Origin: Bacteroidia bacterium
Lineage (GTDB): Bacteria; Bacteroidota; Bacteroidia; Bacteroidales; BM523
DNA length: 34,627 nucleotides
Assembly (NCBI GenBank): GCA_016209245.1
Contig: JACQWN010000247.1
Location: 1 to 34,627, forward strand
Reading direction: 5' to 3'
Below, piece by piece: positions 10,001 to 16,300 of this stretch. The notes beneath the pieces were generated by a model that made no database searches, was not told where the DNA came from, and saw nothing but the letters and a program-made list of their open reading frames with translations. The position numbers were made by a program, and so were the translations under genes. Positions within the stretch are counted from its first letter, which is position 1; every line of letters begins with the position of its first letter.

Positions 10001-11378
10001 TTACTGCACATGCAGAACCGGCGTTTTGCCCTGGGCATGTATTATTTGTTTGTACGGTGACTGAGCCGGGCGGTACGCCAAATATAGCGGTGCTGCCCGA
10101 GGCGTTTATTTCAAAACCGTTACCTCCCGGAGTCCAATCGTTAACCATAAAATAATAGTACTGTCCGGCGCTAACCGCTAAAGTAGCAACCCATCCATCG
10201 CCCAGAACATCTTCGGAAAAATCGCTTGCACCGTTTCCCATTCCCGTGCTACCGGCTCCTTCAGCATAAGAACAGCGGACAGGAGCGGTGCTGTTAATAC
10301 TGCCGCATGGGACATTGGGACCCCATAAAGAAAAATCATAATCATCGCTACCAACAACCGGATTAATGGTTAACGCAAGAGTTCCGCCTGTCCCGATATA
10401 AATCTTGTACCAATTCGAATAGTTTTCACTTATCACACATCCGTTACATTCTGAAGTCAGCCCGGGTCCTGTAGCGACTCCTGTAACAGGTGTATTTCCG
10501 CATATAGAATTTGCTGCTGTGCAGTTATTATCTTCTGTTGCGGTAGGCCCGCCGGAGCAAGCTACACATGAAAGAGTTGCAGCCCATCCTGACGCATTTA
10601 CCGAGCCATCAGAATTAAAACGGAAGCCCAGACAGCCGCTCGCATCTGTTGAAGTTAGTACGCCAGGACTAGTAGCTCCGCTAAATGACCCTAATGATGG
10701 ACTGCCTTGTGTGGCGCCATTCAAAATATTTAAATAATCGAAACCCGATTCAGTGTTAAAAGATGTGAAAGTTACCCGGATACAATTACCAGGTTGGCTT
10801 GGACAGAATGTACGATAAATATAATTAATATTATCTGAATAATTGCCGGCTGCTCCGCCGTTGTCATAATAATTTGCATTGCAGGTGCTTACCATACAGG
10901 CTCCAAGATATGTATTCTGCAATCCTGTAGTTGGATGATTATAACTGGCAAGAGGTGGCGAGCAGCTTACTGAAAGCGTCATACAAGTTGACTGGTCAAC
11001 GCAATAATATTTGTCAACAAGAACACGAACAATTCCGGTAAAGGTAGCTGTCCATGTTATAGTTGAAGGACCAGCAAATGTTCCGCATCCATCATCGTCA
11101 TAACTAATTTGCGCTCCGGTACCTTGGTTGTACGTGGTAATTTGAGTATCAAAATCAGTATCACCGCATGTCTGAAAAGTGTATGTATTACCTGATACAA
11201 CGCTAACGGTGCAATATTCGCCGCCGAAAATACAGGATGTTGAATTAGTTCCGGGACAGGACGGGGGCGTTAAGTCAACCCACAGCGTATTATCGTTAGC
11301 ACACTGCGAAAAAACGCGTGTGGAAAAAATAAACCCTGATAATGAAATTGCTATAAAGCAATAGAATAGTCTTTTCAT
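1065..11378 (-). CDS. Giant SprB-repeat adhesin, T9SS type B cargo (adhesin 1)
   Basis: This 3437-aa protein is predicted to be secreted through the T9SS and held at the cell surface, like the Flavobacterium SprB gliding adhesin family. Residues 1-25 are a signal peptide ending FSQ. Residues 26-140 form a Cys-rich beta domain with a DDDGCGT motif. Residues about 156-272 resemble a CUB domain (CNANYYDNGGAAGNYSDN, later SGFDYLNILNG and CLGFRFNSDGSV). Residues about 285-435 are another beta-sandwich. From about 438 to 3345 I count about 38 SprB repeats of roughly 70-80 aa, each with NVxCFGGSxG, GGTPxYxYLW, AGTYxVTVTDANGC and TITQP phrases. Residues 3349-3437 are the gliding-motility-associated C-terminal domain (TAFTPNDDNYND, then VFNRWGDKVF and KLPIGPYMY, ending in TVTIIR). 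The frame is intact. The SprB comparison is by domain type only; the ligand is unknown. Confidence 0.93.
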   Translation of the reverse strand: MKRLFYCFIAISLSGFIFSTRVFSQCANDNTLWVDLTPPSCPGTNSTSCIFGGEYCTVSVVSGNTYTFQTCGDTDFDTQITTYNQGTGAQISYDDDGCGTFAGPSTITWTATFTGIVRVLVDKYYCVDQSTCMTLSVSCSPPLASYNHPTTGLQNTYLGACMVSTCNANYYDNGGAAGNYSDNINYIYRTFCPSQPGNCIRVTFTSFNTESGFDYLNILNGATQGSPSLGSFSGATSPGVLTSTDASGCLGFRFNSDGSVNASGWAATLSCVACSGGPTATEDNNCTAANSICGNTPVTGVATGPGLTSECNGCVISENYSNWYKIYIGTGGTLALTINPVVGSDDYDFSLWGPNVPCGSINSTAPVRCSYAEGAGSTGMGNGASDFSEDVLGDGWVATLAVSAGQYYYFMVNDWTPGGNGFEINASGSTAIFGVPPGSVTVQTNNTCPGQNAGSACAVINAGLPPYTFSWNTGQNTQCINNLTPGTYTVTVFDGSGCNSVASGTVGNFGSPSISFTVITNVNCFGQSTGAIDMTPSGGTPGYSYWWTGPFGFTASTQDISNRPAGTYNVTVTDANGCIATSSTTITQPAAALSGSTLITNVQCFGQSTGAIDLTPSGGTPGYSYLWNTGAVTQDLSNRPAGTYTVTITDSKGCTATVSATITQPGSAVSVTTTTTNVACFGQSTGSATANPSGGAGGYSYSWNTGANTQTITNRPAGTYTVTVTDANGCTATASATITQPPSGVSVTASQTSVSCFGGSNGSATANPAGGTPGYSYLWNTGANTQTITNRPAGTYTVTVTDAGGCTATASVTITQPPSGVTVTTTQTNVTCFGGSNGSATANPSGGTPGYSYLWNTGANTQTITNRPAGTYTVTVTDAGGCTGTASVTITQPASAVSVSITQTNVACFGGSTGSATANPAGGTPGYTYSWSTGAISQTITNLPAGTYFVTVFDANGCTSTGSVTVTQPASAVSASIVGTNVTFFGGSDGVANLTPSGGTPGYTYLWNTGAISQDLTNIPAGTYCVTVTDANGCTTSACITITQPGSPLTATIIGTNVTCNGGNNGIADLSVSGGVAPYTYLWSNSATSQDISGLTAGTYTVTVTDNNSVTTTASVTITQPTVLSSNIIATNVTCQGLSDGSADLTVSGGASPYSYLWNTGVTTQDISGLPEGTYCVTVTDANSCTASTCITITQPPKMNTTLTGTNVLCYGAATGATDLTVTGGIPPYTYLWNPGGATSQDLSNITAGTYSVTITDANACSNVVSINITQPASGISLTTSQTNVLCNGNSTGSATVNPSGGTPGYSYLWSTGAQTQGIASLPAGLYYVTVTDANSCTATTSVTITQPAVLSLITTGTDATCNGTCNGTATVTPSGGTAPYSYIWSNLQTTPTANNLCDGTYNITVTDFNGCTATDSQVINEPASITLSSTFTNSVCGGATGTIDLTVGGGIVPYTYLWSNGSTTQDISGLSAGAYTVTVSDNNSCTLTITANISDAGAPAATITSSTNVSCNGGSDGSATVTVSSGTSPYDYEWSTGASSMNDPLLTNTVNGLSAGNVSVTVTDALNCAANATVLITQPAVLNASITSFSNATCDGGANGSATVAANGGTPIYTYFWTGGQANAMAINLSAGIYGVTVTDAEGCTVTTSVTITDPDPVTATITGTDASCFGGSTGIANLTPGGGAAPYTYSWLPGGSTSQDLTNISAGIYNVTVTDANGCTGTGSITIGQPSAALAVTTSQNNVACFGNSTGSATATPTDGTSPYTYLWNVGPTTQTISNLSAGTYCVTITDANSCTTTACVTITQPAAALSVLTSQINVACSSDSTGSATANPTGGTPGYNYLWTGGVNTQTITGIPLGTYNVTVTDNNGCTATASVSITEPAPVTATIIGTGVSCFGGSNGSADLTPSGGIAPYTYLWSPGGSIGQDLNSITAGVYAVTVTDANGCTATSSVTITQPGAALSASITGSDVTTPGGDDGSADLTVSDGTIPYTFIWSNGESAEDIDSLSAGTYSVIVTDANGCTAAASVTINEPGAISAFISGTNVNCNGESTGEANLTFSGGTPPYTFLWSTGDTTEDLTNLAAGNYFVTVTDANNITATAAVSLNEPPLLTANITATDVTCQGGADGSAYLTVSGGTMPYSYDWSNGNTNPGLYGVPQGIYYVIVTDFKNCTVTDTVTITEPATGISIFSNITNIDCFNNSTGAADIVVSGGASPYSYLWSNGNTNEDLSNVQAGVYGVTVTDDYLCTSSSSVTITQPSSWFTAYIIKTNVSCNGSSDGIADLETSDGTAPFTYLWSDSSSSEDLLGIPPGIYSVTVTDANGCTAIASANITEPGVLTTGVTVYNVDCYGGSTGMIDLSVNGGTMPFYYEWSNGFNSQDLNNVPADTFYVTVTDVNNCSIIDIAIVDQPLSELTASLAGMNVLCYGNYTGSIELTVTGGTSPYMYYWNYGQTDEDLDSINASNNYSVTVVDANYCLATASVAITQPPVITTIMTTNEILCNGDSTGVVDLVVFGGVTPYSYLWNTFPPDTTTSVSNLPGGFYKVTVTDANGCIKVDSVTLLEPMELQIGELIVQDVNCYGESTGSIDISYVQGGRPAYSYSWNNGQSSSSISNVTAGIYMITVTDANGCTDMASDTLTEPDTSLSVSIVLPSVNCYFEYEAFINLTVSGGTQNDSIPYYNYLWNYGQTTEDIDSIGPGLYIVTITDANDCILDTSMSIFSKPHISLVKTDLTCYEMNNGTIIADVGGGNLPFNYLWSTNDTTPVITNLPVGTYSLTVTDVNNCADTALISLTQPDSLFAAIVVTDALCYGDSTGGINLSVFGGTIPYTYLWNSGHTSQDIMNVSSGIYTATVTDVNNCQVVCDSIIISQPTEPLALSFNVTNVTCYNGDDGAIDVTVTGGTPFYTYLWNYGYSTQDIDSLIAGEYEVTITDYYKCKLIDSMLIYQPEELSWSFPEPVPTACGDSTGSATFYEITGGTAPYTWLWSNGETDSVANNLYYGNHNISITDVNNCTATFEFSVNTQGQNNVIPYPVNQILCHGGLGSATVNMPAGIPPFTFLWNDGQTTQTADSLIEGSYSVTITDAIGCTGTASIIIVPAPLNLTLSATPVPVSCRDAGDGQVIMQGTGGVPYYSFTVVLADTSDTIVFQSVDVLSDTATLLLPTTAGYVVLMQDANGCPANSSVTITEPLYLEPGIPAIINVSCYGGNDGLIQMYPAGGNGSYQYLWSNGQFASVAMNLSSGIYYVTITDAKDCDTTMFISVSQPPLIVIEDSVVKTSCRDHHDGEIHLTITGGTGEYSFDWSDGQISNPATELVIGKYYVTVRDEYDCSMFDTIEVGYIQLECLTIPTAFTPNDDNYNDDWELLNIELYRQITIQVFNRWGDKVFESDGSGSEYDGKRWDGTYNGRKLPIGPYMYIIDLHNDLEPYAGTVTIIR

Positions 11379-11405
11379 AATAGATAATTTTATTAATTAT
11401 TAATC

Positions 11406-11445
11406 TAAATTCAATTGTTATATTGTTATAAATTCAATTGTTATA
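11406..11445. repeat. Direct repeat upstream of adhesin 1
   Basis: The 17-mer TAAATTCAATTGTTATA occurs exactly twice, at 11406-11422 and 11429-11445 (period 23 bp), 28-67 bp upstream of the adhesin 1 start. On the minus strand it reads TATAACAATTGAATTTA. It could be a regulator binding site or a local slippage duplication. A poor promoter candidate (TTTG at 11483-11486, 17-bp spacer, TATTTTAG at 11458-11465) lies upstream of it. Confidence 0.5.
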
Positions 11446-11513
11446 CCATTTTACGTTCTAAAATATAATTTGTAATTTGGGTCAAATCTCTCCGGTTGCC
11501 CTATCCGGTCATT

Positions 11514-12584
11514 TTACAGTTTGTCTATTTCGTCTAATGATAATTGAGTTTTTTTATGAATTTCTTCAGGTGAAACACCGTTCTCTTTTAACATTTTGGC
11601 AAAAGATAATATTATATTGTTTTTTTGGTTTAAAGCTTTATCCTTTTCTTGACTTAATTCTTTTTCATTATCCAATTGTTCTTTTGTGTTATCCAATTGT
11701 TCCATATAGTAGCTTATCTTATTATCCCTGTCAATTAATGCCTGCAAATATTCATCCTCGGCATGCATTTGTTCTTCAAGAGAGGGATTGTCGATAGATG
11801 CCGATTGCAACCGCTTAATTACTCTGTCTAAAAAGCCTGGAAAAAATTTCCGTATCAATCGCAAACGATGTTCGTTGTCTTTTACTTTCGATTTCTGGTC
11901 AAAAAGTTTTAATAAAGCATACAATTTGCTTTTGTACTCATCGTTTTCGTATTCAGCCTGTTCTATGTTATACAAGTTTGGCAGTTGAACTACCCATATA
12001 TTATAGCTTAAATTGTCGATGAATTCGTTGTATTTTTGAAGTTGTTTGTTTTTAAATACGCCTGTTTTTATCCTGTCTGTCTTTATCAGTAAATCGTTGA
12101 TTTCGTTTTCTATCCTGAAGTTCAGGATAAATATGGGAATCAACCGAATGGGTTTGTTTATTGTTATTACGGCTTGTGTTTCAGGATCAATAATTTCCTT
12201 TTCCTGTTTTTTTTGAAAATTTTTGCTGATGTAGCGTTTAAATCTAAAAATATCGTCAGGTTCGCTCGCCTTTTGTATTTCTATCATTATCAATTCTTCA
12301 GTACCGTCGGGCAATTCTACGGTTGCAGTAAAATCAAGGTGAAACAACCTGATGTCGTCTTGTGTTTTGGGGTCTTCTATTGTAAAGTCTTCCGGTTTTT
12401 TCTTTTTTTCGGTATGCGTTAAGGGTTCTAAGTGCAATTTTGTTATTTTTTCGTTTATTAATGTTGAAAGAACAATCATAGCGCTTTCGGGATCATCCAT
12501 TAAATACCTGAAAACCACATCATAGATAGGATTGGGGATGATGATATATTCGCTTTCGCTGCCTGTATTTTTTATATCGCTCAT
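11514..12584 (-). CDS. Rpn-type PD-(D/E)XK nuclease / putative transposase
   Basis: This 356-aa protein belongs to the PD-(D/E)XK nuclease family (PDDEXK_2, the Rpn / 'PD-(D/E)XK nuclease family transposase' group). The opening NPIYDVVFRYLMDDPESA is the typical K/YDxxFKxLF-like entry. The active-site Asp is likely D84 (HLDFTATV) and the ExQ/K motif is at E102 (IMIEIQKA), followed by FRFKRYISKNF. IRLIPIFILNF is the conserved strand preceding the second half. The C-terminus (about 280-330) is a coiled coil rich in Glu, Lys and Gln, ending in the usual ENGVSPEEIHKKTQLSLDEIDKL-type tail. Rpn proteins of E. coli promote RecA-independent recombination; this is known for the family, not shown here. 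It starts 12 bp after the 155-aa gene, so the two are probably cotranscribed. Confidence 0.88.
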   Translation of the reverse strand: MSDIKNTGSESEYIIIPNPIYDVVFRYLMDDPESAMIVLSTLINEKITKLHLEPLTHTEKKKKPEDFTIEDPKTQDDIRLFHLDFTATVELPDGTEELIMIEIQKASEPDDIFRFKRYISKNFQKKQEKEIIDPETQAVITINKPIRLIPIFILNFRIENEINDLLIKTDRIKTGVFKNKQLQKYNEFIDNLSYNIWVVQLPNLYNIEQAEYENDEYKSKLYALLKLFDQKSKVKDNEHRLRLIRKFFPGFLDRVIKRLQSASIDNPSLEEQMHAEDEYLQALIDRDNKISYYMEQLDNTKEQLDNEKELSQEKDKALNQKNNIILSFAKMLKENGVSPEEIHKKTQLSLDEIDKL

Positions 12585-12596
12585 ATTATCTCGACT

Positions 12597-13064
12597 TTAG
12601 TCGTTTTTTTCGATTTTGTATTTTTCCGGTTGAGTTAAAATTTGTTGTTGTTTATTTTCAGGCAAATTATTGAATTCTTCAGGTGTAATTATTTGGACAG
12701 GTTGAGATGAAGAAACATTATCAAATATTTTTTGATATTCTTCATAATTGTTCTGATATAACAGATATTTTGCTTTTTTATAATTTTGTTCATCCGCCTC
12801 TTTATTCCCGCTCGGAGTGTACCCGGGTATTTTAAGAGTTCCATCCTCATTATAACTGGAATTTTTTTTCGAAGAATGAGCAGCAGGAATGTCTGTCCTG
12901 TACTTTGAGGTTATACCTTCCGGCATATTCGTGCCGATAATATTACCTTCATTATCAAGATAAATAGTTTCACCTTCTTTCATATCATAGCCGCTTTGCG
13001 AAAAACTGCTCATAGAGATATAAAACAAGGTAAATACTGATAAGATTACATTAGTTATTTTCAT
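12597..13064 (-). CDS. Small secreted protein, unknown function
   Basis: This is a 155-aa protein I do not recognise. Residues 1-22 look like a Sec signal peptide (MKITNVILSVFTLFYISMSS then FSQ) with cleavage after Gln, the same style as the T9SS cargo nearby, but it has no T9SS sorting domain. The mature part is polar. It includes GETIYLDNEGNIIGTNMPEG, a low-complexity basic/serine stretch, and a C-terminal helical half (ADEQNYKKAKYLLYQNNYEEY, then TPEEFNNLPENKQQQIL). The last part resembles the short 'EEFNxLPexKQxxIL' segment seen in some Bacteroidota periplasmic proteins. It is followed after 12 bp by the Rpn nuclease gene. A periplasmic or surface location is inferred from the signal peptide only. 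Confidence 0.75.
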   Translation of the reverse strand: MKITNVILSVFTLFYISMSSFSQSGYDMKEGETIYLDNEGNIIGTNMPEGITSKYRTDIPAAHSSKKNSSYNEDGTLKIPGYTPSGNKEADEQNYKKAKYLLYQNNYEEYQKIFDNVSSSQPVQIITPEEFNNLPENKQQQILTQPEKYKIEKND

Positions 13065-13104
13065 AAAAATATTATTAAGGATTTAATAAATTTTATATAA
13101 AATT

Positions 13105-13320
13105 TTCATGCAAAGTTAGCATTAAAGAATTGCCATGAATTGCACGAATTAAAATTTTTACGCAAAGTTCACAAAATTTTCACGCAAAGTTTTCTTCCCG
13201 CTGACACCGACGGCTAAAGCCTTTGGCGTCGGACGATTTCGCTGATATCCGCAGATACAAAAATTTTTTCTGCAAAATCTGCGAAATTTGCGTGAATTAT
13301 TTAATAGCTCACAGTATAAA
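13105..13320. repeat. Bacteroidota-style intergenic repeat with hairpin
   Basis: The 271-bp gap downstream of the subtilase gene is not coding. It contains three copies of a TGCAAAGTT/CGCAAAGTT motif (about 13109, 13159 and 13184), a hairpin CCGACG (13207-13212) pairing with CGTCGG (13227-13232) and enclosing GGCTAAAGCC, and a TCTGCGAAATTTGCGTGAA stretch (about 13279-13296). Phrases of this type recur in many Bacteroidota intergenic regions, so this is likely a dispersed repeat; a genome-wide search is needed to confirm. Confidence 0.5.
13111..13118 (-). promoter_or_regulatory. Possible -7 element of the 155-aa/Rpn operon
   Basis: TAACTTTG on the minus strand (13111-13118) matches the Bacteroidota -7 consensus TAnnTTTG, 47-54 bp before the ATG at 13064. 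No TTTG sits about 19-21 bp upstream, and the region overlaps an intergenic repeat, so the call is tentative. Confidence 0.35.
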
Positions 13321-13335
13321 TAGTAACAATTTTAT

Positions 13336-16300
13336 TTATTTTATAACAACTAACTTCCCTTGTGAAATAATTTCTTGCCCTTCAAAAATACGGAATAGAT
13401 ATACTCCATTATCTAAAATATCGTTATTAATAATAGTGTGGTGGTTATTTGCATTTAATGGATAATAAGCGACAACGGTTCCTTGCATATTTTGAATGAC
13501 CAACATGCCATCCTGTTTTGACTGGAAATAGTAATCCAGTTGCATATTACCGTTGTTTGGATTGGGAAATAGCATGGCATAGGAAGTAACTTCTTGTACC
13601 GGCTTTTTAATTGGTTCGGTTCCGGGTTCTTCTTCACCTGCAAAAAAAAGATTTTTCAAACCTGCTGTTGCAGGGCATTGGGCATACTTTACAGCGAGCA
13701 GTTCATAAGTCAGATTGTTAGCGTACCATTGACTTTGTGAACCTGTACCATAGATGTTATTGTTTGACGATATAACAATATCTGAAAAACTATAATAACC
13801 AGGGTCGGAATACGGTACTGTCCATATCAATTCACCATTATTACTATATTTTTGTAATAAATAAGAATCGGGCAATACATAAATATTTCCCGAGTTGTCT
13901 ATTTCCATATCCCAGAGTTCATTTGGCACTTCCCATAATTTTGCACCAGTAATATTATCATATTTATATAAGCCATATTCGCCAATGGCGATTACATCAT
14001 AATTGTTATCAACCGCTACTTTCTTTAAATTCAAATCAGGTTGAATCCATTGCATAGCGCCATTACTATCGTATTTAATTATTCCTTTTCTACCTGCTCC
14101 AAAAATATTATTATTATTATCAGCAGTTATATCGCTAACAAAAACACCATATTCATAAAAATTAGTTCTTTCCCACAAAAGAATTCCGTTTGCATTAAAC
14201 TTTGCAATATAATATGAAGAATTACCATCAGATATATTTGAATTATAACCACCAATTATTATATTATTTTCATTATCAAGAGAAATAGCATTAATTATTT
14301 GACCGGTATTTATTGGAGGAGCGGGGTTTTGTACCCATAGTAAATTACCATTTATATTATATTTTAGTAAAAAGAAGCCCGTTGCTTGTGGAGTTTGTTT
14401 CATTCCACAGATGTATGTATTCCCTGCATTGTCCACTGCCATAACCGGTGCAAATATTCCATAATATTTTGACTGCCATAGTTCAGCTCCATTGGAATCA
14501 TATTTAATAGTTACATATTCTGATGTTTGATTTTGCATATTATAGCTTAACCCCGAAACATAAACATTCGACAAAGTGTCGGCATATATTGTATAGGCGA
14601 TATCCATTGAATTGCCAATACCATTATAAGTTTGAACCCATTGTAAGAGCCCATTTGTGTTGTACTTTAAAGTAATATAATCAAAAGAGGTGCCTGGTGA
14701 TAATATATACCCGGTTACAAACAGATTGCCATTAAGGTCTATTACCTGTCCTTGAGAATTAATCGAATCTGCTACGCTGTATTTTGATAACCAAACCCTG
14801 TTTACATTGCTTAAGGTCAGGATGATGTTTTCGTCGGCCATCCATTCGGCGAGGGTTTTGAATACGGGTGGTTGCAATTGGAAGCCGTCAATCGTGGCAA
14901 AAGAATAAAGCGCAGCAGGGTCGAGCTTGCTCGTTTCAAAATAGCTGTATTTAAAGCTGCCGTCTGTTCCGGTCACAGCAGGTGTAACAGAAGGTACAAC
15001 TACTATCGCCTCGTCAATAAGCGCAATTTTATAACCCTCAACAGGCATTCCGCCGCAACCGGCGTTTTCGACAACCGTTCCTTCAATGCTCAAATCTTTT
15101 GAAATTGCAGGTTCGAACGGCAGAATAATTCGTTCAGGATAATTTCCAATACCTGCTTGTTCAAGAAGTAATTGTGCCCCTATATATGCATAAGGATTTT
15201 CAGAATCTGCAACCTGTTCAAGAAATGTCAGATTATTATTTACGATAGTAACAAGCTGTTCAGGGTTTTGTCTTATCTGTTCCAATATCTCCTGAAGAGT
15301 GATATATTGTAAAATTTGACTCTTCTTATATTCATTCAGATTTATTATTAGCGGTTGAAGCTCGTTTAATGCCTGCGCCGCTTCGGAATACATTCCCAAT
15401 CTGTTGAAATAAGAAATAAGCAGCATTTTTGCCCTGTAATCATTTTCGTTGTTCAACAATGTAATAAGCGAGTCGCTGTATGCCGGAACAGTATCATTAT
15501 TAAGGCAAACGCCAATGGCTTCCTGTAGTAATATTAGCCGGTCGGCTTTCATGTCGGCAAGCTTTGCATAGCTTTCATCAACTACCGATACACCTGTTTG
15601 TTGTTGTACAACCTGTTGCATGAAGGGCGGCGGAAGCCATGTATTTGGTAATTCAGCTTTTGCAACGCGGGGCAATGGCGAATTGGCAAGAAGAACAACA
15701 CGTTTCTTGTTAGGTTGTCCTTTAAAAGTAATTTTCATAAATTCAACCAATACCTTTCCAGATGCATAAGGCGCTATGCCAATTAAATCCTGGCAAAGAG
15801 CTGAATAATTTTTGGGTTTTACAGTAACAATTCTTTCAAGTAATAGATCTGTATGACCACCGTCAATTGAATTATTAAGCACCGAATCAAAAGCAGCTAT
15901 TGCAGTATTTTGCGCTAACAGGTTATTTGAAATCGCTGTAATTGGCAGTGGTGGCTTGACGATTAGCGATGGACAAGCTTCGTTAATGACAAAATCTGAA
16001 ATATCTCCGGGAAATAAATGCACATAAACCGGAAATGTATATTCGACTTTAGGTTGTGTCTCATCATTATTGGGATAATAGTAATATTCATATTCGTAAC
16101 TATAATATTGTCCGATTGGCCATGGACGGTTTCCAACATAAAATTCTGAGTTATATCCCACTATAACCGGGTCGTACAGATGGTCAAATATATTTCCAAC
16201 AGGTATGGAGATATCAAGGTCGCCATCATATTCCCGCTGTCGCATAGCTATTGTGCCTTCAATAACGGCTAAAGCATATTTATTGTCTTTAAAATGATTG

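Noticed and set aside
12174..12422. Plus-strand open frame rich in Phe inside the Rpn gene
   Set aside because: It is antisense to a well-supported nuclease gene and has low-complexity composition with no recognisable domain.
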